Positions 16,592-25,364 of a DNA stretch of 64,000 nt are shown here, piece by piece; position 1 is the stretch's first letter; each line of letters starts with the position of its first letter. A program made the translations under genes and the position numbers. The notes below the pieces were generated by a model. That model saw nothing but the letters and a program-made list of their open reading frames with translations, searched no databases and was not told the DNA's origin. This stretch comes from Saccharopolyspora shandongensis (lineage in GTDB: Bacteria; Actinomycetota; Actinomycetes; Mycobacteriales; Pseudonocardiaceae): positions 62,001 through 126,000 of the forward strand of contig NZ_FNOK01000010.1 of the NCBI RefSeq assembly GCF_900106995.1. The letters are read 5' to 3'.

Positions 16592-18760
16592 TCACAACGT
16601 GTCGAAGTTGTCCGGATCGAGGACGTGCTGCCAGAGTTCGGTCTTCCCGGCCGCGGGGTCGATCCCCTTCAGCCAGTCGGCCAGTTCGGCCAGCAGCTCC
16701 TCCGAGTCCAGATTTCCCGACTGGTCGTAGACCACCATCCGCTGCCAGTGCAGGCTCACCATCGCGGTGAACTGGGCCAGGCTCGTACTGACCAGGGTTT
16801 CCGTGCCCGCCCCGGCGTCGAGCGCGGTGGCCTTCGGCGCCCGGCGGACCATGCCCGAGGCGCCGTCCAGGCAGAGCACGCCTTCGATCCATTCGCCCAG
16901 GAGATAGAACGGGCCCGCGCCACCGGGGAGTTCGGCGCCCTGAGGCTGCTCCCAGTCGACTTCCCGCAGTCCTGTCGCCGACAGCGGCAGGGTGTTGAGG
17001 CCGAAGAAGAACTCGATCTCCGGGAAGCCGACTTCCTGCAGAAAGTCGCGTGAGGGCTGATGGGTGAGGCCGTCCGGGATGCGGGAGCCGGTCAGCCGGT
17101 GGGTACGGTCGGCGCCGAAGACCGCACACAGGCGCTCGTGGGTGGGCCGGCAGTCGTCTTCACGGTAGGGGCGGGTGGCGATGCAACCGTGTGGAGCAAG
17201 CATCGGCAGCGCAAAGGCCGCTGCCGGGGAAGGCGCCGTACGCGCGCCGCTCTCGGGTACGGTCACGGCGTAGATGCCCTGAGTGCCGCCCAGCACCACG
17301 ACATCCCGAACCGCGGCTGCGGCGTTCACCCCGGGGATGCGCAGCGTGAGTCGGCGCTCGTCCGTGGCCGAAGCCCGGGAGCTGCGTAGATCCACCTTGT
17401 TCCAACCGATGTCCGCTTCCCAGACGGGTGCGGGTGCCGGCGTCACAGCCTGCGAAACGCCTGGCGAATCGGCCGGGGCCCCGGTCAGGGCGTTCCACAG
17501 GCGCCGGGTGCCGGTGCTCCCCGTGCTCTCCACCAGGACCGCACCAGGCGCGACCGCCAGGCACTCGACCTCTCCGACGTGATCGGGTGAAAGGGTGAAC
17601 TGGCCTCCTCGCCGCCAGTGAGCCCATTCCGTCCGCCAGGGAAGGTCGACGGCTCGGTCGAGGGCTTCTGCTGCCTCAAGGTCGTTGCGGCACATGGCGT
17701 TGCGGTGTAGGAACGCGATCCACTCCTCGTGCGAATCCGGTGCGACGCCCAGCTTGTCGAGATAGTGGATATCCGCGGCGAGCGATCCCGCGGGTATTCC
17801 GTCGGGAAAGGCAAGCGGAAGTGGCTCCAGCAGGGCGGTGCGATCACAGGCGGCCAATACGCGCGGGTCGGCGATCACCTGCTCGAAATTCCCCGCTCGG
17901 GCCGAATGAGCGGGCAGCGTGCGTTCCGCATACGTGGCGAGCGGTCCTGGCGGCAGTTGGTGCAGCGCTGCCACGATTCGGTCGTTCAGTTCCCGTCCTT
18001 CGTCCGCCATGGCGCGACGGATGCGGTGCGCGTATCCCTCATGGAGGAAGCGGGCCGTATCACCGTCGAGCGACAGCGAACCGAGTTCCGCGGCGATGCC
18101 CCGCACTTGCTCGACGCTGAGGTGAACGCCGATGATTTCGCCCAGCGCACACCATTCCTCAAGACGCAGGGTGCGAAGTTCCGCCTGCGCCAGTGTCCGG
18201 AGGGCAGCGCCTTCCACGGTTTCCGGATCGGGGAGCGGCGGGTTCTCCTCTTTCGACGCCCCGGCACCGTCGAGGGAAATGGCCGGGGCGTTCTTCGGCA
18301 CCGGTGTGACAGCGGAATCCACCTCCGCGATCAGCCGGACGCCGGTGCGGGCGGCGCCGGCGCCGAGTGACCAGACGACGGACCGCATGACGCGGCCAGG
18401 TTCGGACGAGGTCCGCACGGTGCCCGCCAGATGCACATTGCTCACTGCTACGACCTGCCTGATCCCGGCACGTCGCAGCTCGTTGGCGTACTGGACGGGG
18501 TTTCGCTCATGCAGGTCGTGCGGGACGTCCAGCAGCTCGACGATCTCGAGGAAGACCTGCTCCGCCGAGAGCCCTGCCGCATCGACCAGGAGCATCTCAT
18601 CGGACCGAGAATCCAGGGACCGCAACAGGTGGGTCTTTCCTAAACCGGCCGCCCCGGTGAGGAAAACGAACCCACTCGCCTGAGCCGCGTCCTCGACCCA
18701 TTCCTGTGCTTCTTGGCAGGGCGATGTGCTGGCTGATCTCCCGGATTCAAGGTCCGTCAT
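16592..18760 (-). CDS. AAA-type ATPase fused to a SUKH-4 domain (immunity-like protein)
   Basis: 722 aa. Residues about 15-200 form a P-loop NTPase domain with Walker A TGAAGLGKTHLL and a short Walker-B-like LIAEVD. A helical middle (about 200-380) follows. Then comes a region with WD/propeller-like pieces (VECLAVAPGAVLVES, RRLWNALTGAP). The C-terminal 150 residues resemble SUKH-4 domains: RDFLQEVGFPEIEFFFG, YLLGEWIEGVLCLDGASG and TLVSTSLAQFTAMVSLHWQ. SUKH proteins are best known as immunity proteins of polymorphic toxins. ATG 18760 follows GAAGGGCGA; a longer frame start at 18976 is not supported. No toxin gene adjoins it, so its partner is unknown. Confidence 0.75.
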   Translation of the reverse strand: MTDLESGRSASTSPCQEAQEWVEDAAQASGFVFLTGAAGLGKTHLLRSLDSRSDEMLLVDAAGLSAEQVFLEIVELLDVPHDLHERNPVQYANELRRAGIRQVVAVSNVHLAGTVRTSSEPGRVMRSVVWSLGAGAARTGVRLIAEVDSAVTPVPKNAPAISLDGAGASKEENPPLPDPETVEGAALRTLAQAELRTLRLEEWCALGEIIGVHLSVEQVRGIAAELGSLSLDGDTARFLHEGYAHRIRRAMADEGRELNDRIVAALHQLPPGPLATYAERTLPAHSARAGNFEQVIADPRVLAACDRTALLEPLPLAFPDGIPAGSLAADIHYLDKLGVAPDSHEEWIAFLHRNAMCRNDLEAAEALDRAVDLPWRTEWAHWRRGGQFTLSPDHVGEVECLAVAPGAVLVESTGSTGTRRLWNALTGAPADSPGVSQAVTPAPAPVWEADIGWNKVDLRSSRASATDERRLTLRIPGVNAAAAVRDVVVLGGTQGIYAVTVPESGARTAPSPAAAFALPMLAPHGCIATRPYREDDCRPTHERLCAVFGADRTHRLTGSRIPDGLTHQPSRDFLQEVGFPEIEFFFGLNTLPLSATGLREVDWEQPQGAELPGGAGPFYLLGEWIEGVLCLDGASGMVRRAPKATALDAGAGTETLVSTSLAQFTAMVSLHWQRMVVYDQSGNLDSEELLAELADWLKGIDPAAGKTELWQHVLDPDNFDTL

Positions 18761-19072
18761 GCTTCGCCCTTCAAGTATTGCCGTCGGGTGACGCCACCAG
18801 CCTGCCGCTTTCGTGGCCACGCTCCGGGGCGAGCCTCGTCGGCACCTATTGAGCCCACCGCACGCACGACCTCTGGCGCTGGGCATTCGAGCGCAAGCGG
18901 TTGTGGCGTGGTTACGCGGGGTGGCGTGTAGCCACGCTAGCGTCCGCCCTACCCTCGGAGCCGTGAATCGGACCAAGCTCGCCGCGTCCGGCCCGCTGCC
19001 CGTTCGCGGCCGTCATCGCGGTGCAGAGACGCTGCCGGTGGACGCGGCCGAGGCCGAGCAGGCGTGCCGGGC
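18761..19072. other. Intergenic region upstream of the SUKH-4 fusion
   Basis: About 310 bp. It must carry the promoter of the minus-strand SUKH-4 gene. I see no convincing gene; the right half runs into the ccdA fragment. Confidence 0.3.
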
Positions 19073-19234
19073 CGCTGGCGGGCGGCCGGGGCGGTGCTGT
19101 CGCAGCGCATCGGCGGCGTGGTGACCGTCGCGATGGGCCTGGTGTTCCTCGACATGGCGCCTGCGCTGCAACGCGACGTGCGGCTGCACAAGGTGCTGTG
19201 TGAACCCGTCGACGGATACGAGAAGTCGATCTGA
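19073..19234 (+). pseudogene. ccdA: CcdA (cytochrome c biogenesis) internal fragment
   Basis: A start-less frame reads RWRAAGAVLSQRIGG, VVTVAMGLVFLDMAPALQRD, VRLHKVLCEPVDGYEKSI and stops at 19232-19234. The first 40 residues look like a middle loop and membrane helix of actinobacterial CcdA, which passes reducing power across the membrane in cytochrome c maturation. The N-terminal cysteine pair and the last helices are absent. The stop overlaps the resB start (TGATG), as in a ccs operon. Confidence 0.55.
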
Positions 19235-20848
19235 TGAGCCGAGTCCGCTTCGCCCTGGCCTTCCTGCGCAACACTTGGCGCGGTCTGACCTCGATGCGCA
19301 CCGCGCTGGTGCTGTTGTTCCTGCTGGCGATGGCCGCGCTGCCGGAAGCGCTGATCCCGCAGCGCTCGCTGAACCCGCCGCAGGTGGACAAGTACTTCCA
19401 GGACTACCCCGAGATCGCGCCGGTCCTGGACAAGATCGGCGTGTTCGAGGTGTTCAGCTCGGTGTGGTTCGCCTCGATCTACGTGCTGCTGTTCATCTCC
19501 CTGATCGGCTGCCTGCTGCCGCGCTGCCTGGAGTACTTCCGGCAGCTGCGCGGCCGGCCGGCGCGCACGCCGAAGAACCTCCGGCGGATGCCGCACCACG
19601 CCGAGGCCACTGTGGACGGAACGCCGGACGAGGTGCTGGCCGCGGCGCGCCGCAGGCTGCGCGGCTGGCGCTAAGGAGGAGCGCACCGACGACGAGGGCC
19701 GCCGCTCGATCAGCGCCGAGCACGGCTACCTGCGCGAGCTCGGCAACCTGATCTTCCACTTCGCGCTGGTGGGCCTGCTGGTCGGTGTGGCCGGCGGGAA
19801 GCTCTACGGCTACGAGGGCCAAGTGATCGTGCTGGCCGACGGTTCGGAGTTCTGCAACTCCGGCACGTACAACTACGACGCGTTCCGCGCCGGGCTGCGC
19901 GTGGACGGCACCAATCTCAGCCCGTTCTGCGTGCGGGTCAACGACCTCAAGGCCACCTACCAGCCCACCGGCCAGGCGGAGAGCTACCGCGTCGGGATGG
20001 AGTACCAGTCCGGGCAGGACCTGCAGGACAACCAGTGGCGGCCCTACGAGCTCCAGGTCAACCACCCGCTGCGCACCGCGGCCGACCGCATCTACCTGAC
20101 CGACGAGGGATACGCGCCAACGTTCACCGTCACCTGGCCGGACGGGCAGCACCGCACCAGCACCGTGCAGTGGCAGCCGATGGACCCCACGACGAAGTTG
20201 TCCCAGGGCGCCACCAAGTTCGACCAGCCCGGCGTCACCGACGAGGTGCAGCGGCGCCGCACCCAGCTGGCGGTGACCGGCCTGTTCGCGCCGACCGCCG
20301 CCTACGACGGGACCGTGCTCAGCTCGCAGTTCCCCGACCTCCTCGACCCGGCGGTCGCGGTGGACGTGCTGCGCGGCGACCTCGGACTGGACTCCGGCCG
20401 CGGCCAGTCGATCTTCGGCGTGGACCAGAAGATGGTCGAGTCCGGCCGGTTGCAGCGGGTCGCGCGGCAGAACCTGCACGTCGGTGAGCAGATCCGGCTC
20501 GACGACGGCACGACGATCCACTTCGACGGCGTCGAGCGCTGGGCCAACCTGCAGATCTCGCACGACCCGTTCCAGCCCTTCGTGCTCGGCGCGGCCATCG
20601 CGGTGATCTTCGGGATCGGCGCCTCGCTGAGCATCAAACGCCGCCGGATCTGGGTGCGCGTGACCGAGCACCCGGAGACCGCCGAGGGCGGTTCCGCGCG
20701 TACCGCGGTCGAGGTCGGCGGACTCGCCCGCACCGACCAGGCCGGCTACGGCGAGGAGTTCACCAGGGTGGCCGAGGACCTCCTCGGGACCGACGGCCCC
20801 GATCCGGCACCGTCCGGGGTGGCATCCGCGCGCGGAAGGAACAGCTGA
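19234..20848 (+). pseudogene. resB: ResB-like cytochrome c biogenesis protein, frameshifted
   Basis: The first frame (19234-19674, 146 aa) has the ResB start: RNTWRGLTSMRTALVLLFLLA, PQRSLNPPQVDKYF and a second helix YVLLFISLIGCLLPR. It stops at a TAA at 19672. The rest (EERTDDEGRRSISAEHGYL, ELGNLIFHFALVGLLVG, a large extracytoplasmic domain and a last helix near 20590) continues in another frame to 20848. Removing the single T at 19672 joins the two parts into about 538 aa, the usual ResB length. Either a true +1 insertion or a sequencing error. ResB with CcsB attaches heme to c-type cytochromes; no ccsB follows here. Confidence 0.75.
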
Positions 20849-20900
20849 GCTCGCCCTTGCTCACGTCCAGGCCAAGGAACACGCCGTACGTGCTGGTCAT
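20847..20900 (-). pseudogene. IS110-family transposase, N-terminal remnant
   Basis: Minus-strand frame starting at the ATG at 20900 reads MTSTYGVFLGLDVSKGEL, the first 18 residues of an IS110-type transposase (G-x-D-V-x-K is the first catalytic Asp block). It then runs into the 3' end of resB. The non-coding side (20901-21000) would be the left-end region of such an element, where complete IS110 elements encode a bridge RNA; I see nothing functional left. Confidence 0.5.
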
Positions 20901-21000
20901 CCACCAAGCTTTTCGCGTCCCGGGATGTCCCTGCTCGGCAGCGTGGTCCCGTCGATTGTGGTTGATGGCCACGTCGCACTCCGGCCCTCGACCTCGCCGA

Positions 21001-21765
21001 TCACGACGGCTGCCGGCATTGACTCGGTTGCGATCTGCTTGCGCCTCGTTGGGTGTCGGTGGAGGCGTTCGGCTGATCGGTTTCCGGCGTGTGGGTGCCG
21101 TTGTTGGGCGCGATGGCGGAGTTGAGGACGGCGGTGTTGGGCAGCTTGATCATGCCGTCGTCGCTTTCCAGTGTCAGGTAGACGAGGCCCACTTCGGTTA
21201 CGCGGCCTTCCAAGGGGCCACCGAGAGTTCCCGAGTGAATGATCAGGTGGTCGCCGAGGTTGAAAGGGCGTGCGGTGGCGAGCATCAGGCCGGCGAAGAC
21301 GTTGCCGAGCGACTGCTGTGCCGCGATGCCGATGATCACTCCGGTGACGGCGCCGCCGAGGAGGAGTTGGTCCACGCGCAGGCCAAGCTCGCCCAGCATC
21401 AGGACCGCGACGAGGGCATAACCGGCCAGGGAGAGGACCAATCGGATCGCACCGGCATGGCTTGCGCTGAGCCGGACCCTGGCGCGGCGGCCTGCTTCCC
21501 TCGCGAGGCTCTGCACGGCGACCGATCCCAGCGCGACGAATACGATCGCACCCCCGATCGCAGCGGCTTTGTAGAGGGGCTGGCCGTCGCGGAACAACGC
21601 GGCCGGATCGATCAGGGCTGCCGCCACCAGCATCACCACGACGAACAACGTCGCGCCCACGCCGCGTTTCGCGTCGGCGGTGAGCTGTCGTGGCTTCAGG
21701 GGCAGCCGGATGTTCCGCCGCCGCCTGCGGTTACCGACGTTGGGGTCGTTGTTCGGGGAGTCCAT
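21001..21765 (-). CDS. MscS-family small-conductance mechanosensitive channel
   Basis: 254 aa from the ATG at 21765. A basic N-terminal tail is followed by three hydrophobic helices (GVGATLFVVVMLVAAALI; AAAIGGAIVFVALGSVAV; LVLSLAGYALVAVLML) and the pore helix with the MscS pattern (GGAVTGVIIGIAAQQSLGN, FAGLMLATARPFNLGDHLII). The beta domain follows (GRVTEVGLVYLTLESDDGMIKLPN). The C-terminal alpha/beta cage is short and replaced by a polar tail, so this is a small MscS. It would open on membrane tension and release osmolytes. Convergent with the broken resB. Confidence 0.85.
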   Translation of the reverse strand: MDSPNNDPNVGNRRRRRNIRLPLKPRQLTADAKRGVGATLFVVVMLVAAALIDPAALFRDGQPLYKAAAIGGAIVFVALGSVAVQSLAREAGRRARVRLSASHAGAIRLVLSLAGYALVAVLMLGELGLRVDQLLLGGAVTGVIIGIAAQQSLGNVFAGLMLATARPFNLGDHLIIHSGTLGGPLEGRVTEVGLVYLTLESDDGMIKLPNTAVLNSAIAPNNGTHTPETDQPNASTDTQRGASRSQPSQCRQPS

Positions 21766-22200
21766 GTGTTCCGATTCTGGGGGCGTCAGCCACAAGATCA
21801 AGGGATCGGCCGCCTTGATTGCAGAAGACCGCCTACTCGCTGGCCTCCGAGACCGACTGGCAGATGTCGCCGGGGGCCGGGCCGACATAGCGCTGCGTCA
21901 CAGGCGCTGCGTGCGGGCGTTCCAGCACCGCTTCATCGGGTGGTGTTGGATGCTGGGTGCGCAGTGACCGAGGTAGCGGGAACAGAACTGTCTGGAACGG
22001 CCGGGCATGGTCGTCGCTGGCTGCGACATCGGGGGAGTGGTCGCGGTGGGTCGTTGGTGCGGTTCGGCACGCCAGGGGATTACCCGACGAACGGCACCCC
22101 TGGGCCTCGAGATAGTTCGGATTGCATGCAGTTCCTGAACGACCGGGATGGTTCCACCTGCGGGAGGGTGATGAAACATCCTGGAATCTTCGGTGAGCTA
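21766..22200. other. Intergenic region between mscS and the GMC oxidoreductase gene
   Basis: About 435 bp holding the mscS promoter side. No reading frame with a family pattern or ribosome site was found on either strand. Confidence 0.3.
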
Positions 22201-22215
22201 AGGGCTTTCAGCCCT
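22201..22215 (-). terminator. Hairpin overlapping the GMC oxidoreductase stop codon
   Basis: AGGGCT-TTC-AGCCCT, 6-bp perfect stem with the stop codon (22208-22210) spanning loop and stem. Short, so only a weak terminator candidate. Confidence 0.35.
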
Positions 22216-23818
22216 GGATCAGGTCTGCGCAGCGTTCGCCGATCATGATTGAGGGGGCGTTGGTGTTGCCGCCGATGATGGACGGCATCACCGAGGCGTC
22301 CGCGACTCGGAGGCCGTCGATGCCGAGGACCTTGAGGTCCGGCCCGACCACTGCTCGTTCGTCCGCGCCCATTCGGCAGGTTCCCACCGGGTGGTAGACG
22401 CTGTGCACGTAGTCCGGGAGGACCCGGCGCAGCTCCTTCTCGTCCGAGTACTGCTGGCCCGGTCCGATCTCGCCCTGGTTGTCGCCGACCCCGTCCATCA
22501 CTTCTCGCACCATCTTGATGCCTTCGAGAAGCACGTCGCTGTCCTTGCCGACCTTCAGATACGCGGGGTCGATCAGCGGCGCGGCCAGCGGGTCCGCGCT
22601 GGACAGGCGAACCGTGCCGCGGCTTTCGGGGTAGATCAACGTCGGGAAGACGCTCTGCCCGGGCTTCGTCGAAGGCGGTCGCACCGCCTTGTCGGAGTCC
22701 TGGTTCGGAATCGGGTAAACCCAGTACAGGCTCAGCAGCTGGAGGTTCGGGACCGAACCGGCGTGCGACGTGCGCACGAAGCCGGTCGCTTCGAACTGCG
22801 AGCCGCCGGCCCAGCCCGAGCCGGGGCGGAACCACTCCCGGGCGAGGCCGCGCGCGAAGTACGACGGGGTCGGCCTGCGCAGGGCCGAGTCCATCCGGAA
22901 CGACACCGGCACGAAGAGGTGATCGTGGAGGTTGTCCCCGACCGGCAGGTCCGCCCGCACCTCGATGCCGTGCTCGCGCAGGTGGTCCGCCGGGCCGATG
23001 CCGGACAGCATGAGGAGCTGAGGGGAACCGAACGCTCCAGCGGACAGGATGACCTCGCGACCCGCCCTGATGACGCGTCGGCTGCCGTTCTTGCCGACGA
23101 CCTCCACCCCGGTAGCGCGTGAGCCGTTCAGCACCACCTTGGAAACGGTCGCATTGGTGACGATGGTGAGATCGTCCACCGAATCGTTGTGGAGGTATCC
23201 CTTCGACGCGGAGTACCGCACACCAGGATCGGCGCTGAGCTGGACGGCCGCGATGCCCTCCTGGCCTTCCGCGTTGTAGTCGTCGAGCATCGGCACGTCG
23301 AGGCGGCTCGTCGCCGCGTCCATGAAGCCCTTCGCGGCCTCGGTCAGGCCATCCTGCTTCCGGACGCGGATCGGACCGCCCGCCCCCCGGAAGTCGTTCG
23401 CACCGCCCTCCCAGTGCTCCAGGCGCTTGAACGCCGGCAGGACGTCGTCGTACGACCAGCCCTTGCAGCCGTCGTCCGCCCAATCGTCGTAGTTCTCGCG
23501 GTTGCCCCGGACGAAGAGCATGCCGTTGACCGAGCTGGATCCGCCCAGCACCTTGCCTCGGGTCTGGGGAATCTTGCGGTTGGCCGCATGTTCCTGGGGG
23601 ACCGACTTGTAGCCCCAGTCGAAGAACTTCTTCAGCTGCGGCGTGGAGTGCACCACCGCGATGGCACCCGGGATGCTCAGCAGGCTCTTCAACGGCCCTC
23701 GGTCGTCCCGGGCACCGGCTTCGACCAGGATGACGCTGGATCCCCGCTCGGCGAGTCGTCGCGCCACGGCACATCCGGCGCTGCCCGCGCCCACAACGAC
23801 GTAATCAGCCTCAGACAT
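22208..23818 (-). CDS. GMC-family FAD oxidoreductase (alcohol/choline dehydrogenase-like)
   Basis: 536 aa, normal GMC length. FAD-binding DYVVVGAGSAGCAVARRL at the N-terminus and VEAG at the end of beta-2. GMC signature region RGKVLGGSSSVNGMLFVRGN, second signature GAFGSPQLLMLSGIGP, catalytic His in YHPVGTCRMG and the final GNTNAPSIMIGER with the active-site Asn. It oxidises a primary or secondary alcohol with FAD; the substrate is not readable from sequence. ATG 23818 was chosen because the FAD motif begins six residues later; an upstream TTG frame adds 17 unlikely residues. A KstR-like palindrome lies 65-78 bp upstream, suggesting a lipid or sterol-type substrate. Confidence 0.85.
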   Translation of the reverse strand: MSEADYVVVGAGSAGCAVARRLAERGSSVILVEAGARDDRGPLKSLLSIPGAIAVVHSTPQLKKFFDWGYKSVPQEHAANRKIPQTRGKVLGGSSSVNGMLFVRGNRENYDDWADDGCKGWSYDDVLPAFKRLEHWEGGANDFRGAGGPIRVRKQDGLTEAAKGFMDAATSRLDVPMLDDYNAEGQEGIAAVQLSADPGVRYSASKGYLHNDSVDDLTIVTNATVSKVVLNGSRATGVEVVGKNGSRRVIRAGREVILSAGAFGSPQLLMLSGIGPADHLREHGIEVRADLPVGDNLHDHLFVPVSFRMDSALRRPTPSYFARGLAREWFRPGSGWAGGSQFEATGFVRTSHAGSVPNLQLLSLYWVYPIPNQDSDKAVRPPSTKPGQSVFPTLIYPESRGTVRLSSADPLAAPLIDPAYLKVGKDSDVLLEGIKMVREVMDGVGDNQGEIGPGQQYSDEKELRRVLPDYVHSVYHPVGTCRMGADERAVVGPDLKVLGIDGLRVADASVMPSIIGGNTNAPSIMIGERCADLIQG

Positions 23819-23882
23819 CCCGACGCCTTTCACTGCAAGCAGACCTTGTTCGGACGAGTGGCAGTTCAAGCGTCGGTAAGGT

Positions 23883-23896
23883 TAGAACACGTTCTA
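23883..23896. promoter_or_regulatory. KstR-like operator upstream of the GMC oxidoreductase
   Basis: TAGAAC-AC-GTTCTA: inverted repeat with two central bases, matching the TAGAAC-N2-GTTCTA form described for KstR, the TetR-type repressor of actinobacterial sterol catabolism. It lies 65-78 bp before the start codon. No KstR gene is in the window, so control would be in trans; other TetR proteins bind similar sites. Confidence 0.5.
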
Positions 23897-24061
23897 GATA
23901 CTTGTCCATACGCGCATCGCAGAAACCGCACCTGACAGCACTGACAACGCGCTGAGTCCGATCACGTCGATGCGCCCCCCGTGGAACAGGTTCTGCGCAC
24001 TAGTTCGCAGCGTGGCGAGGCGCGGGCGACCTGCGAACACTCCGCCGCCTGATCGGCCACG

Positions 24062-24235
24062 GTGTGGCGTCCGGCCGCCGAGCTCACCGCCCAGGGGCAT
24101 CGGATCTCCGCGGACACGGTCGCGGACTTGCTGCGGGAGGAGGATTTCGGCCTGCAGGGCAACGTCAAGACTGTGGAGGGAAAGCAGAATCCCGATCGGG
24201 ACGCGCAGTTCCGCCGCCAGCAGGGCAATTCGCCA
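24062..24235 (+). pseudogene. ISAzo13-family transposase remnant
   Basis: A frame reading AAELTAQGHRISADTVADLL, REEDFGLQGNVKTVEGK and NPDRDAQFR matches the helix-turn-helix-to-core junction of ISAzo13/Rhodopirellula-type transposases (GH.VS..TV..LL....LQ.N.KT.EG..HPDRDAQF). No catalytic residues or ends are left. Confidence 0.55.
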
Positions 24236-24708
24236 GATCACGCAACTCTTCCAGCAGGTCGGGCACGCCACGCCAACCGCAGACCAACGGCTGTACTCCG
24301 CGGCAGACCTGACCGCGCTGGCAACCAACCTGGGCATCAACCCCAAGCCAGGCACGGAGGCAACCTTCTCGCAGTGCTGCCGCTGGGTCGGCGAATGGCG
24401 GATCGCCGAGCGCAAGCTGCGAGGAACTACATCCACCTCGAGTCCGGCCACGGCCATGACCAACAGAAATCCGCGTCCAGTTGGCGCTCGGCGCGGTCGA
24501 GCGGTGGAAGGACGGCGACGACGTTTCATCGGAAGTCCGGGCAGCGTTAGCGGCGGCGTGGGCGCATTGGCTGAAGTCGCGGGCGAAGGGAGACGATCGG
24601 GCAGTCTCACATGTCCGAACGGCGCGAGATGGCTGCGGTTTCCCTTTTTCGGTGGAAGTTTTCGGTTGAATCGGTGCTGCAATCGACATCCGATGAAGGG
24701 ATTCGCCA
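24236..24708. other. Region of decayed sequence before the small secreted protein gene
   Basis: A plus-strand stretch of about 60 codons (24238-24430, reading QLFQQVGHATPTADQRLYSA, ADLTALATNLGINPKPGTE) has no upstream start or ribosome site. It looks like a piece of an unidentified gene. The last 70 bp form the leader of the next gene. Confidence 0.25.
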
Positions 24709-25053
24709 ATGAAGCAGTCAACCAAGCGCCGGGCCGGCCGCGGTCTCGTGCTGGTCGCAACCCTGGGTGCGGCACTGGTCACGGCGACGGTCGGCACCGC
24801 CGCAGCCGCCACCCCGGGCCAGTTCACCTTGTGCTCCAAGGGAGGCTACGACTCCTACGCCGCCTTCCCGGATTCGAACTCGTCCACTGTGATCGTCCCC
24901 GACGGGCAATGCATCACGCTCGGCATCAGCGGCACGGAGCGGTACGAGATCCGCATCGCGAGCAACGACGAGAGCATGGGAGGCGGCACGTACGACCCGC
25001 GCGAAGGGGTGACCGTCACCACCGTCGAAGGGCCCGGCTTCTTCTGGTCCTGA
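24709..25053 (+). CDS. Small secreted protein of unknown function
   Basis: 114 aa. Typical Sec signal peptide: basic KQSTKRRAGRG, hydrophobic LVLVATLGAALVTATVGT, cleavage after AAA near residue 34. The mature part is about 80 aa, acidic, with two cysteines (LCSKGGYDSYAAF and DGQCITLGIS) that can form one disulfide, and it ends in GFFWS. The layout resembles the many small secreted beta-rich proteins of actinomycetes. ATG 24709 after GAAGGGATT. The SUKH-1 protein gene lies 310 bp downstream on the same strand; a link is possible but unproven. No function can be assigned. Confidence 0.7.
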   Translation: MKQSTKRRAGRGLVLVATLGAALVTATVGTAAAATPGQFTLCSKGGYDSYAAFPDSNSSTVIVPDGQCITLGISGTERYEIRIASNDESMGGGTYDPREGVTVTTVEGPGFFWS

Positions 25054-25364
25054 CGGCAGGCGGGGCAGTGCGGACATCGTGGCGCACGGTGTCGGCACTG
25101 CCCTGTTCGCGTCCGACCTGGGCCAGGTGGGGGGATATCCCGCCGGCAACAGATCTTCGCGCAGCCGCACCAGAACCTTGACCGTTCGACCCCGGCGTAC
25201 ATCTCAACGCGCGCCGAGTAGTCGTCCTGTACCCAGCCTTGCTCGGTCTTGTTCGTGATGAACGGCTCGCACACCCGTTCACTGTCCGACAGTGGTGTCG
25301 GGCGTGGTGACCGACCAGAGCGCAGGTTGGTGTTGGTGAGGTCCCGACGCGTTAGGGTTCCTCT
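25054..25364. other. Region with a decayed minus-strand frame
   Basis: On the minus strand, about 25290 down to 25150, a frame reading EPFITNKTEQGWVQDDYSAR then VEMYAG seems to continue after a shift as VLVRLREDLLPAGYPPTW. The pattern looks like real protein broken by a frameshift, but I do not recognise the family. The plus-strand SUKH-1 gene promoter must lie at the right end. Confidence 0.3.
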
